From assembly GCA_964435165.1 (NCBI GenBank), contig CAYSXY010000013.1, forward strand, positions 1 through 49,217: a DNA stretch of 49,217 bases. The letters are read 5' to 3'. The translations under genes and the position numbers were made by a program. The stretch's first letter is position 1, and each line of letters starts with the position of its first letter. Source of the DNA: CAYSXY01 sp964435165 (lineage in GTDB: Bacteria > Pseudomonadota > Alphaproteobacteria > Rickettsiales > RI-342). The notes under the pieces were generated by a model that worked only from the letters and a program-made list of their open reading frames with translations, searched no databases and was not told where the DNA came from. Shown piece after piece: positions 41,332 to 49,217 of this stretch.

Positions 41332-42282
41332 ATGGCTATCAACATTTCAGATTTAACCGGCGCTAAGTATAAGTACCACGAAGGTATACAAGCCTATGAG
41401 ATCGTAAAAGGGACAGGTACTGAATTTGTAAAGTTAAGCTTCGATAGAGAAGGGGCTGTAGAAGGCGCTGTACGAGTAAATAACACTGGGAACCCTATTC
41501 AGGTCGGCCAAGAGTTTAGCATGAAAGAACGTGAAGATGTGATAGCTGCCATCAATAATGGTGACGCAATGTTTGATCATGACTTTCAAAATACAGGTCG
41601 CGTTCAGATAGGCGAATATGACGGTAAGCAAGTAATTGAGCATACAGGTGGAGCAGGACGTAATAGAGAAACCACTCAATTTTTTGTGCATCCTCAAAGT
41701 GGTGCGCTTATTCAGGTACCGACAGATCAACAGCAAGAATTAGAGTCCTCTAGATTTCGGGGCTCGATTAGCTCAGAGCAAAAGGGTAAACGAGAGCGGC
41801 CTGGCGATGCGGTTGTAGAGGATGCTTATGTAGCGGAATATATACCAGCAGGGACTTTGGGCTTTGCTGAAGAGCTTGGCTTGATAGAGGGCTCAAATGC
41901 GAAAAAAGGTATTGGCAAGCTAACTAGAGAGCTGGATGATAAAGTTGAAGCCAATATTAATAAGGAAAATGTTAGACGGCAAGTTGGTGATAATCTTCAG
42001 TCTGGTTTTAATGACTTTTTGTCAGCAGGAGCACCAGTCTTGACGAAAGGTTTGGTGGCTGCTGTTGGAGTGGGTGGGCTAATGACTGCCGGAAAAATGC
42101 TTCAGAGTGATAGTTTATGGAAAGATGCCGTTGGATTAGCGGTAGGTGCTGTATCAGCTGTTGCTACAATTGTGGCTGGGCGAGAGTTTATTAGGGATGT
42201 GTTTAATGGTGGTGCGAATATAGCAGCAACCGCCGTTGCAGAAACTGCGGCCGTTACATCACAAGTAGTTAGATCTAACTAA
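41332..42282 (+). CDS. Unrecognised protein with a C-terminal hydrophobic hairpin
   Basis: I do not recognise this 316-residue protein. Residues 1-135 look like a compact beta-rich domain, 136-230 is charged and helical, and two short hydrophobic segments follow (about 236-254, LTKGLVAAVGVGGLMTAG, and 265-283, AVGLAVGAVSAVATIVAG), separated by about ten residues, then an Ala-rich helix. The layout resembles a membrane-inserting helical hairpin. Base composition and codons are more AT-rich than the flanking genes, suggesting transfer. A CAGGGA site precedes the ATG. Function unknown. Confidence 0.75.
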   Translation: MAINISDLTGAKYKYHEGIQAYEIVKGTGTEFVKLSFDREGAVEGAVRVNNTGNPIQVGQEFSMKEREDVIAAINNGDAMFDHDFQNTGRVQIGEYDGKQVIEHTGGAGRNRETTQFFVHPQSGALIQVPTDQQQELESSRFRGSISSEQKGKRERPGDAVVEDAYVAEYIPAGTLGFAEELGLIEGSNAKKGIGKLTRELDDKVEANINKENVRRQVGDNLQSGFNDFLSAGAPVLTKGLVAAVGVGGLMTAGKMLQSDSLWKDAVGLAVGAVSAVATIVAGREFIRDVFNGGANIAATAVAETAAVTSQVVRSN

Positions 42283-42394
42283 TCTATCTATCATCTAAAA
42301 ATAAATTATACTTTTCAGTGAATTAAGATTTTTTTCACATGTGTGGCGTCATTTATGTATATAAATTTGCATTAAATTGGCGAGCATAACTTCT

Positions 42395-42685
42395 ATGATG
42401 TCAAGGGAAGAACTAAAAGAAATAGCAGATGCAAGCTATTACTATATTCTTTATGTGGGGCATGCTCCCAACGGTCAGGAAGTATATGTTTACATGTCTG
42501 TACGTGGCGATAATCTGAAAAAATTTCAAAGTGAAGAAGAGTATATAAAGCTTACTGAGATTGGTGAGATACTCGGTGGCGGTTTTGGCACGCCACCTGA
42601 TGAAGTGATGAAAGAAATGGAAGAAAAATATAACATCAACCATGATGAAATTGTGGTAATTGATCGTAAGAAGTCTTTTCCTTAG
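42395..42685 (+). CDS. Small unrecognised soluble protein
   Basis: A 96-residue acidic protein starting at ATG 42395 (or 42398); an upstream in-frame TTG at 42377 is less likely. ADASYYYILYVGHAPNGQEVYVY suggests two beta strands and DEVMKEMEEKYNINHDEIVVIDRKK a helix and strand. I do not recognise it. It has the same AT-rich composition as the 316-residue gene before it and lies five bases before the hydrolase gene. Confidence 0.65.
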   Translation: MMSREELKEIADASYYYILYVGHAPNGQEVYVYMSVRGDNLKKFQSEEEYIKLTEIGEILGGGFGTPPDEVMKEMEEKYNINHDEIVVIDRKKSFP

Positions 42686-42690
42686 ATAAT

Positions 42691-43401
42691 ATGTTTTTGT
42701 TTTTACTCCCCGGCATGTTGTGCGATGCGCGGTTGTGGCGGCATCAGGTTGCGGCGCTGGGGGATCAGTATTCCATCATTATTCCTGATATATCGCGGCA
42801 TGACCGGCTGGACGCGCTGGCGGATGACGTGTTGGCGCAGGTACCGGATGATGCTCCATTTGTGCTGGGCGGGCTATCAATGGGTGGTTATCTGGCGTTT
42901 GAGATTATCCGATTGTTGCACGTGCGAGGTGAGCTTGAACGAGTCCAAAAACTGATGCTGGTGGCGACATCGGCACGAGGTGACACAAAAGACCAGGCGC
43001 GGGTACGACGTGGATTGTTGCAACTGGCGCGTAAGGGGCAGTTTAAGGGTGTTACGCCTAAATTATTGCCAACGTTGGTGTATCCCGGCCATGCCGATGA
43101 TGAGGAGATTGCTCAGACGATTTTTGATATGGCGGATGCGATTGGCCGGGAAGGCTTTATCCGCCAGGAGACAGCGGTGCTGCATCGGCGTGACCAGCGG
43201 GAGTTATTGGCTGAGATTTCTTGCCCAACACTGATTATCTGTGGTGATCATGATCTGCGTACACCGTCAGAGTGCAGTGAAGAGATGCACCGGTTGATTC
43301 CACATAGTGACTATCATCTTCTTGAGAATTGTGGCCATTTGCCGCCATTGGAGGTGCCAGACCTGATGACGCGATTAATGAATGAATTTCTCGAAAAATA
43401 A
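42691..43401 (+). CDS. Alpha/beta hydrolase
   Basis: A 236-residue alpha/beta-hydrolase-fold protein with a complete triad: the nucleophilic serine in GGLSMGGYLAFE, the aspartate in IICGDHDLRTP and the histidine in ENCGHLPPLE. LPGMLCDARLWRHQ near the start is the oxyanion region. Probably an esterase or thioesterase-like enzyme; the substrate is not deducible. Its GC content returns to the local average, unlike the two genes before it. Confidence 0.88.
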   Translation: MFLFLLPGMLCDARLWRHQVAALGDQYSIIIPDISRHDRLDALADDVLAQVPDDAPFVLGGLSMGGYLAFEIIRLLHVRGELERVQKLMLVATSARGDTKDQARVRRGLLQLARKGQFKGVTPKLLPTLVYPGHADDEEIAQTIFDMADAIGREGFIRQETAVLHRRDQRELLAEISCPTLIICGDHDLRTPSECSEEMHRLIPHSDYHLLENCGHLPPLEVPDLMTRLMNEFLEK

Positions 43402-43417
43402 ATAACTTAATGACTTC

Positions 43418-43435
43418 TTGTCATAAAACCGTAAG
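43418..43435 (+). promoter_or_regulatory. Pho-box-like site upstream of the 474-residue gene
   Basis: TTGTCAT-AAAA-CCGTAAG: the first repeat and spacer are identical to those of the Pho box at 9913-9930 (12 shared bases TTGTCATAAAAC), while the second repeat matches CTGTCAT at only 4 of 7 positions. It lies directly upstream of a sigma-70-like promoter and points toward the gene at 43493. Confidence 0.4.
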
Positions 43436-43463
43436 ATGACACAGCGCTATTTTGCCGTATAAT
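43436..43463 (+). promoter_or_regulatory. Promoter of the 474-residue gene
   Basis: ATGACA (43436-43441, five of six -35 bases), a 16-base spacer and a perfect TATAAT (43458-43463) predict transcription from about 43470, 23 bases before the ATG. Confidence 0.55.
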
Positions 43464-43492
43464 TAGTCTGGGTTAATTTAAGAACAGGCATT

Positions 43493-44917
43493 ATGGCTAA
43501 TATTGTCACCCATACGTTGAACAGTGTCTTGCAAACACTGCTAATGCGCCGGACGCCGGAACCGACTGCGGATGTGGAGGACTATCTGCGGCAGTCGGGC
43601 ATGATTTCGCGTCGGCAAGAGCAGGATATGCGGCTGATCAACGGGGTGGCGGCGATTCAAAAAGATTTCGATAGCCTGACCTTGCTGGATGATATTGCCA
43701 AGGGTGGCGGTTTGTTCGGTTGGATGATACCGGGTCGCGGTCAGGCCAAGAGTGATGCGTTGGAAAAAGTGTCGCAAGCCGTGGCGCAGCAGGTGACGTT
43801 GCATGACGATCCGGAGCGAAACCTCTCCCTGGTCAGTGAGCGATTACCTAAACTGCTTTCCAACAGCACCTATGTAGATTTGATCAAAGCGGCGCGACAT
43901 AAGCCGATTCCCTTGCCTGAATTGGCGGTGCAGGGTGGGTTTCTGGATCGTGACCTGAAAAAAGCGCAGGATAAAATGGATGCTGTGCATACGGTGCGCT
44001 CCGTGCGGCGCATGGAGGCACTCAGCGATGCGCTGGATGGCAAAACGCGGCGAGGAAAACGTCCTGCGGAAGTGTTGGATGCCTTAATTGATGATGTACT
44101 CCGTCATCCGGAAATGACGAATTACAAAGCCGATGACGGGCTGAGAAATGCCTATCATGGCCTGTCGATTCTGGTCTCAGGTTATCTGCATGCCGTACGC
44201 GGGGCAGAAGGCGACATTACCGATGAAGCCAAAGATCAGGTTAAAATGCTGGTAGAAGAGGCGCGTAAGGAGGCCTATCTCAGTCTCGCTGACCAGGGTG
44301 GATATATGCGCTATATGCTGGCCTGGCCGGGGGCGATGGACCGATCTGAAACGCAATTGCATGCCGAAGTGGGGCGCCTCGTTGAGCCGATGCTCAAAGA
44401 AATGATCACGGCGCGTGCCAGGGCCTTGTTTGAAGCGCGAGGTGAAGAAGCATTGAATCATTTGCGCGGGAATGCTGCTGATTTTATCCGCCCAAGTGTG
44501 GAAGAAAGTTATAAGCAGATGGCGCTGTATTTGCGCACGCAAGTGCAGGATGCGGTGCTTGTCTCCGAGGTGCGTGATATTGCCTCCCTGCTCTCCAAAA
44601 ATTACAGTGTGCAGGTCTCTGCGAGCAAGCTATTTAATGAGGCGGCGAAGGCCGTCATCCAGGATTATCCGGGAATGATCTCTGAGCAGGCGATTAGCGA
44701 TGCAGCGCGGCAGCAGCGCATTAAAGCATCGGAGATGGTGGATAACCCAATTAGACAGGGTGTGAAGCGTGTCACAGAGGATATCTCAGCGCAGGCAGAA
44801 GCGTTGGGAAGAGCGGTGAATGGCCGCCCGCATGCGACTCAAAATGACCCGGCTTTGTTTGCCAAAGCGCGGGAGCAGGAAGAGGCCGGGAGGGTTGTGG
44901 ATATTCCGACTACCTAA
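43493..44917 (+). CDS. Unrecognised helical protein
   Basis: I do not recognise this 474-residue protein. It is almost entirely alpha-helical and charged, with no signal peptide or clear membrane helix. A GGGLFGWMIPGRG loop near residue 80 and WPGAMDRSETQLHAEVGRLVEPML at about 275-300 are its most distinctive stretches. The tail (DPALFAKAREQEEAGRVVDI) is polar. AAGAACAGG precedes the ATG. It has its own TATAAT promoter and a Pho-box-like site. Composition is like the core genes, so it may be a lineage-specific resident gene. Confidence 0.75.
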   Translation: MANIVTHTLNSVLQTLLMRRTPEPTADVEDYLRQSGMISRRQEQDMRLINGVAAIQKDFDSLTLLDDIAKGGGLFGWMIPGRGQAKSDALEKVSQAVAQQVTLHDDPERNLSLVSERLPKLLSNSTYVDLIKAARHKPIPLPELAVQGGFLDRDLKKAQDKMDAVHTVRSVRRMEALSDALDGKTRRGKRPAEVLDALIDDVLRHPEMTNYKADDGLRNAYHGLSILVSGYLHAVRGAEGDITDEAKDQVKMLVEEARKEAYLSLADQGGYMRYMLAWPGAMDRSETQLHAEVGRLVEPMLKEMITARARALFEARGEEALNHLRGNAADFIRPSVEESYKQMALYLRTQVQDAVLVSEVRDIASLLSKNYSVQVSASKLFNEAAKAVIQDYPGMISEQAISDAARQQRIKASEMVDNPIRQGVKRVTEDISAQAEALGRAVNGRPHATQNDPALFAKAREQEEAGRVVDIPTT

Positions 44918-44984
44918 TATTTATAGTAAACTCATGAATTGACCATATCATTTCAGATAAGAATAACAATAATATCGATTGTAT

Positions 44985-46409
44985 ATGTTTAGTCCCAATG
45001 TTGTATTGAGGGCGGCTGATACTATCAGACAAACTCAGGGCAGCGACTACAATAGAGCCTCAGATATTATCGCGTCGCAGCCAGGCATTGCTGACCAATG
45101 CATGATGCTGCTACGTGACTCTGGTTTGGATGCGCATATTGATTCAGATGAATTAGCCGCTTTTGCTGGAAAAGCCCAGCGCAACGGGTTGATTATCCCG
45201 TTTGGAAGTGGCAGCGAGCGCTACATATTACGTATTGGTTCTGTTGATGAATTAGATACACAGTTGAGTGCGCGTCAGGCATTTTCCCATAATTTGAAAC
45301 CACTTGTTACGGATGTAATTGTCGCCAAAGGTGAAGCGCGACCACATAGCGTTGAAGGTTGGAAGAAATTAGCGCATCAGGGTAAGGCCATTTCGTGGTC
45401 TGTTTACCCTATGCTTGAGGCGACCTCTGGTGTTGGGCTCACCATAGACGAAAAGCGCAAGCGTTTAAAAGATGCGCAGGTTATGCAAAAAGCACATAAG
45501 CAACTGGGCGTGTCGTTGATGGATGATGGCCAGGCGGGGTACCACCCCAAATGGCGCGAACGTGGTACAGGGCGCGTGTTTGGAGAGCCGGGTTCCAACA
45601 TTTATGATGCACCCTTTAACTATGATTTCTTTTTCACCAAGCCAGATATGCTTCGCGGTGCGGAAGCGAATGCGCGCATTTTATTTCGACAATTTCTGGA
45701 TCAGGATGGTGTGACCGAGGAGGAGCAAGAGCGCACTATTTCTATACAGGAAGCATTGGCTAAAGAACCGATGGTGCTTCAAGAGTTGATGTTTGCGGTG
45801 TTGGATATTGATTTGAGGTTACTGCTACCTGATGATTTTGCTGATGATGAAGTGCATTACAGCAATACGATGTGGTCCCTGCAGGATGCTCGATATGCAA
45901 TGGAGGATGTCCAACGAGAGCTTAGACGTCAGGGTTCTGTTTCTCCTGACCTGATGCGTGAGGCTGTTGAATGTCTTGAAAAAGTGGTGCCTGAGTTATC
46001 TTATAAAACCTCATCTGAAAAAAATGGGGCAGGAATGCTGTCTTTTACTTTTTACGGGCATGATATCGTGGCTTTTCGTGCTGACGACGGGCAAGTGAAA
46101 GGTGGGATGCTGCGTGATACGATGCTGGAGGCACCTCAGATGCCTGTTGATGCTAATTTTCATATCCTGCACGATATGAGTGAGCGCAGCGGAACAGCGC
46201 AAGATGGCCATGTGGCGCATTTGTGGAAGGGGGTGCTAACAGAGTTATGGCCAGTCTATCGCGATATTCGCTCTCGCCATGTGGCTGAGATATTGGAGAT
46301 AGATGAATCAGAGGTGACGCCGTTGCATAAATTACGTTATCTGGCGCAGCGCATTGAGCATCAGGCAGAATTGGGTGGGCCTGGAACTGAAGTCAATGTG
46401 AGAGGATAG
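44985..46409 (+). CDS. Unrecognised protein, possible divergent kinase-fold
   Basis: A protein of about 474 residues (ATG 44985; an in-frame TTG is at 44979). I do not recognise it. The segment LIIPFGSGSERYILRIG, then AISWSVYPMLEA, then LMDDGQAGYHPKW and GEPGSNIYDAPFNYDFFF, has the order of a nucleotide loop, a hinge and a catalytic-loop-like region seen in aminoglycoside-phosphotransferase or HipA-like kinases, but the key residues are not clear enough for a call. The C-terminal half has a second mixed domain (LSFTFYGHDIVAFRADDG). No ribosome site is obvious. The 181-residue gene follows after 2 bases. Confidence 0.7.
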   Translation: MFSPNVVLRAADTIRQTQGSDYNRASDIIASQPGIADQCMMLLRDSGLDAHIDSDELAAFAGKAQRNGLIIPFGSGSERYILRIGSVDELDTQLSARQAFSHNLKPLVTDVIVAKGEARPHSVEGWKKLAHQGKAISWSVYPMLEATSGVGLTIDEKRKRLKDAQVMQKAHKQLGVSLMDDGQAGYHPKWRERGTGRVFGEPGSNIYDAPFNYDFFFTKPDMLRGAEANARILFRQFLDQDGVTEEEQERTISIQEALAKEPMVLQELMFAVLDIDLRLLLPDDFADDEVHYSNTMWSLQDARYAMEDVQRELRRQGSVSPDLMREAVECLEKVVPELSYKTSSEKNGAGMLSFTFYGHDIVAFRADDGQVKGGMLRDTMLEAPQMPVDANFHILHDMSERSGTAQDGHVAHLWKGVLTELWPVYRDIRSRHVAEILEIDESEVTPLHKLRYLAQRIEHQAELGGPGTEVNVRG

Positions 46410-46411
46410 TC

Positions 46412-46957
46412 ATGGATGTGTATTCTAATCCAGAAGATCGTGGTCGTGCGTCGATGTTGGTCATGGATTTAGGGCATGTTGCGGTGGCGCGTGCGCGGGT
46501 TGTGCATAGGGGCATGACATCAGAGCAGGCAGATGGGGCCTTGGCTGCGGCAAAGGTGTTGGAGTTTTTCAGGCGTGAAGGGGTAGAGGCCTCTCATTTA
46601 GCAGATATCGATATGGATAAGGCCGTGGGGGTGATTCTTCGAAAAGCTGATACGCTGGAGGGCGGTCTCACAGCATTTCATGCATTTGTGTCAGATATGG
46701 CAAGTGGTTTTAGTGATGCACTGGCTAAGGGTAAAACACGCGATCCGGTGTTAGGCGATATACAAACCAACCATGATGTGATTATGGGATTATCTGTCAT
46801 GTTAGGGCGCATACGCGATACGCTTGAGAAAGATGATTTGGACGAATTGAGCTACGCAGAAGTCCAGACTTTCGCGCAAGACTATCCTGCAGTTTGGGCC
46901 TCGCAAATGACTACGCTTGTTGATGCGGGGCAGGAGCGTCAATTACCCGATATGTGA
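46412..46957 (+). CDS. Unrecognised helical partner protein
   Basis: A 181-residue, mostly helical protein with no known motif, signal peptide or membrane segment. GAGAGGA gives a good ribosome site. It begins 2 bases after the previous stop, so the two are almost certainly co-translated and may act together. It ends one base before the convergent parE stop, leaving no room for a terminator between them. Confidence 0.72.
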   Translation: MDVYSNPEDRGRASMLVMDLGHVAVARARVVHRGMTSEQADGALAAAKVLEFFRREGVEASHLADIDMDKAVGVILRKADTLEGGLTAFHAFVSDMASGFSDALAKGKTRDPVLGDIQTNHDVIMGLSVMLGRIRDTLEKDDLDELSYAEVQTFAQDYPAVWASQMTTLVDAGQERQLPDM

Positions 46958-48985
46958 TTAGACATCCAACGCATTGGCGATGCTATTGCCATGTTGTTCG
47001 GTTTGTTCCTGAATAAACTGGAATCGCAACTCCGGGTGGCGGCCCATCAGGTGGTCGACTCGGGTGCGGGTGCGGCTTTCATCTACATCTCTCACCATCA
47101 CACGCAGCAATGTGCGGCTGGAGGGATTCATGGTGGTTTCTTTTAGCTGAGAGGGTGTCATTTCGCCGAGACCTTTGAAGCGTCCGATCTCGACTTTGCG
47201 ATTATTCTTTGAGAGCTTTTGCATAATATCGTCTTTATGCGAATCATCATTGGCATAGAATGTGGTGGTGCCCTGGGTGATACGATAAAGCGGTGGCTGG
47301 GCAAGGTAGAGATGGCCCTTTTTAATCAGCTCAGGCATTTCTTTATAAAAGAATGTCATCAGCAAAGAGGCAATATGTGCGCCATCGACATCAGCATCGG
47401 TCATGATGACAACGCGTTCATAGCGTAATTCTTCATCATGATAGTGTTTGCCGGTGCCAACACCCAATGCCTGCAGCAAGTCTGATAGTTCCTGATTGGC
47501 CTTGATTTTGTCTTTGGTGGCGCTGGCAACATTGAGAATTTTTCCGCGAAGAGGTAGTACGGCCTGCGTGGCGCGGTCGCGTGCCTGTTTGGCGGAACCT
47601 CCGGCGGAGTCGCCCTCTACGATAAAAATTTCTGTACCATCGGCATCTTGCTGTGTGCAATCAGCGAGTTTGCCGGGAAGGCGTAATTTCTGAATCGCGG
47701 TTTTGCGGTTGACGCTTTTGCTCTGGCGCAGGCGGCGGCGCTCTTCCGCCCGGGCAATGGCATGTTCCAGCAGCGCATTGGCTTGTTGAGGGTTGGCGCT
47801 GAGGTAATTATCAAACCGATCGCGCAGGGCATTTTCGACCAGCCGCGCCACATGTGGGCTGACCAGTTTGTCCTTTGTTTGCCCCTGAAACTGCGGATCG
47901 CGAATGAAGACGGAGAGAATAAAGCAGGCGCCGCCAAGTACATCCTCGGCAGTGATTTGCCCGGCGCGCTTGTTATTGGTCAGATCGGCATAGGCTTTGA
48001 AGCCTTTCAGCAAAGCACTGCGAAAGCCATTTTCATGGGTGCCGCCATCCGGGGTCGGGATCGTGTTACAGTAGGCACTGGCGTAAGGTGCTTCATCCTG
48101 CGGCCAGGCCACTGCCCATTCCACCCGGCCTTCATTGTCAGCCAGGGGCGTTTCCCCGGCAAATGGATCTGGTGAGACGCAGACACGGTTGTCGAGTATA
48201 GAGGCGAGAAAGTCCTTCAAGCCACCGGGAAAACGGATGGTTTCTTTTTCAGGAATTGCACCGTCTTTCGGCAGTATCTCTGGCGCACAAGCCCAGCGGA
48301 TTTCCACGCCCTTGTAAAGATAGGCCTTAGAGCGGGCAAAGCGGTAGAGGCGTTCAGGCCGAAAGCGCGCTTTGTCGCCAAAAATCTCGCTATCGGGGTG
48401 AAATTTGATGGTGGTGCCACGGCGGTTGGCCGCTTTGCCGGTTTCCTCCAGCGGGCCAGTTGGGGTGCCGCGCTGGAATTGTTGGTAATAGACGGTGCGA
48501 TCGCGCACAACTTCCACTTCCAGCAGGTCAGAGAGTGCGTTGACGACCGACACGCCGACACCATGCAGACCACCGGAGGTGTCGTAGGCTTTCTGGCTGA
48601 ATTTTCCCCCGGCATGGAGGGTGGTGAGAATCACTTCCAGCGCTGATTTATCCGGAAATTTGGGGTGAGGATCAATGGGAATGCCGCGGCCATTATCGCG
48701 AATGACAATGCTGTTATCTGCGTGGACTTCAATATCGATGCGCGTGGCGTGGCCGGCGACGGCTTCATCCATGGAATTGTCAAACACCTCATTGACAAGG
48801 TGATGCATGGCGGACTCGTCCGAGCCGCCAATATACATGCCGGGGCGGCGACGAACAGGCTCCAGGCCTTCTAACACCTCGATATCATCGGCGGTGTAGG
48901 TTGCGGAACTGTCATTGGCCACCTTAGCAGGCGTTTGCTTGGATGTTTCGTTGGTCGAAGATGTGGTAAACAGATCAGTGCTCAT
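46958..48985 (-). CDS. parE: DNA topoisomerase IV subunit B
   Basis: A 675-residue type IIA topoisomerase ATPase subunit that, with ParC, unlinks daughter chromosomes. The GHKL ATPase motifs are NEVFDNSMDEAVAGHA, IRDNGRGIPID and GGLHGVGVSVVNALS; the Toprim domain has VEGDSAGGSAKQARDR and MTDADVDGAHIASLL. QAVLPLRGKILNVASATKDKI is the ParE rather than GyrB version (GyrB has a longer insertion after it). The first 30 residues are a polar tail. Start ATG 48985 is close to the predicted transcription start. Confidence 0.94.
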   Translation of the reverse strand: MSTDLFTTSSTNETSKQTPAKVANDSSATYTADDIEVLEGLEPVRRRPGMYIGGSDESAMHHLVNEVFDNSMDEAVAGHATRIDIEVHADNSIVIRDNGRGIPIDPHPKFPDKSALEVILTTLHAGGKFSQKAYDTSGGLHGVGVSVVNALSDLLEVEVVRDRTVYYQQFQRGTPTGPLEETGKAANRRGTTIKFHPDSEIFGDKARFRPERLYRFARSKAYLYKGVEIRWACAPEILPKDGAIPEKETIRFPGGLKDFLASILDNRVCVSPDPFAGETPLADNEGRVEWAVAWPQDEAPYASAYCNTIPTPDGGTHENGFRSALLKGFKAYADLTNNKRAGQITAEDVLGGACFILSVFIRDPQFQGQTKDKLVSPHVARLVENALRDRFDNYLSANPQQANALLEHAIARAEERRRLRQSKSVNRKTAIQKLRLPGKLADCTQQDADGTEIFIVEGDSAGGSAKQARDRATQAVLPLRGKILNVASATKDKIKANQELSDLLQALGVGTGKHYHDEELRYERVVIMTDADVDGAHIASLLMTFFYKEMPELIKKGHLYLAQPPLYRITQGTTTFYANDDSHKDDIMQKLSKNNRKVEIGRFKGLGEMTPSQLKETTMNPSSRTLLRVMVRDVDESRTRTRVDHLMGRHPELRFQFIQEQTEQHGNSIANALDV

Positions 48986-48993
48986 AGGAGCAC

Positions 48994-49021
48994 TCTATAA
49001 GCCCAAACCTACTGTTGGCAA
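48994..49021 (-). promoter_or_regulatory. Possible promoter of parE
   Basis: On the minus strand TTGCCA (49021-49016), 16 bases, TATAGA (48999-48994). The predicted transcription start would fall only a few bases before ATG 48985, with no Shine-Dalgarno in between, so parE mRNA might be nearly leaderless. Upstream, 49046-49067 holds a TAATGG/CCATTA hairpin; no gene is recognised from 49022 to the window end. Confidence 0.35.
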
Positions 49022-49217
49022 GGGGTTTGGAGAGAATTGGGTTTATAATGGGCCGCCTGGGCCATTAACCTCTGTTGAGCGTTGTTCGCCTTGGCCTTCA
49101 ATGCCCGTACGTGTGTCTGAGCATAATCCAGATGGACAAAAATCATCTGTTGCTATTACAAAATCTAGGTCCTGTTTACGAATAAATTAATATTTATGGT
49201 TTATTTCTAACCTTCCA

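Noticed and set aside
11711..42354. 15-bp repeat TGTGTGGCGTCATTT at 11711 and 42340.
   Set aside because: A match of this length is expected about once or twice by chance in a window this size, and the flanks do not extend it.
49043..49186. About 47 open codons on the minus strand at the window end with protein-like composition.
   Set aside because: It has a stop upstream, no usual start codon and no ribosome site; it could be a gene remnant but cannot be supported.

Overview
The window looks like chromosomal DNA of a free-living alphaproteobacterium of moderate GC (roughly half by eye). The clues are an LptC-LptA-LptB/RpoN block followed by a truncated HPr kinase, RapZ, an EIIA-Man-type protein and HPr; the rpmB-cobT-cobS-DnaJ-BolA neighbourhood; and the tpiA-secG-pyrG and ppiD-trpE pairs. 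All these arrangements are typical of Alphaproteobacteria. The unknown accessory genes recall deep-branching or Micavibrio-like lineages, but this is inference and no species is claimed.

Layout. 0.1-4.8 kb: RNase D-like exonuclease, arabinose-5-phosphate isomerase, LptC, LptA, an unrecognised membrane-anchored protein and LptB (LPS/Kdo supply and export). 4.9-7.0 kb: a small membrane protein whose best start is followed by an in-frame amber codon, then rpoN. 7.2-11.7 kb: an unusual divergent pair, an 883-residue unknown protein and a cyclic-nucleotide-binding domain fused to a CpaF/TadA-type secretion ATPase, lying between rpoN and the ribosome hibernation factor. 11.8-15.4 kb: hpf, ptsN, hprK, rapZ, manX-like and ptsH, a regulatory nitrogen/carbon phosphotransfer set. 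15.4-23.3 kb: trpE and ppiD (minus strand), tpiA, secG, pyrG and a pentein-fold guanidine-modifying enzyme. 23.6-29.5 kb: rpmB, cobT/cobS, a J-domain protein, an XRE regulator, bolA, a VOC protein and an alkylguanine transferase. 29.6-31.1 kb: glutaryl-CoA dehydrogenase-like enzyme and a small lipoprotein. 31.3-37.5 kb: a divergent folate locus (pabB/pabC against folK-folP-folC), a formyltransferase and a PAS_5 protein. 37.6-41.2 kb: an acidic unknown protein, a methyltransferase and oligoendopeptidase F. 41.3-47.0 kb: an accessory stretch rich in unrecognised genes (316, 96, 474, about 474 and 181 residues) around one alpha/beta hydrolase, ending at parE on the minus strand.

The most interesting signals are regulatory and structural. 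The 883-residue gene is preceded by an almost perfect Pho box (TTGTCAT-AAAA-CTGTCAT), and weaker Pho-box-like sites precede the unknown 316- and 474-residue genes. This suggests that scattered lineage-specific genes share phosphate-starvation control. The Pho box also overlaps a possible promoter of the divergent CNBD-ATPase gene. A family of structured intergenic repeats with a TTTCTG-N-ACAGAAA-like core occurs three times between 5.2 and 13.7 kb. A separate 198-bp multi-hairpin element with 10-bp terminal inverted repeats sits upstream of rpmB. A 21-bp exact repeat occurs at 95 and 38419.

No rRNA, tRNA, CRISPR array, transposase or phage gene was recognised. Functions come from motif recognition only; no database search was run.
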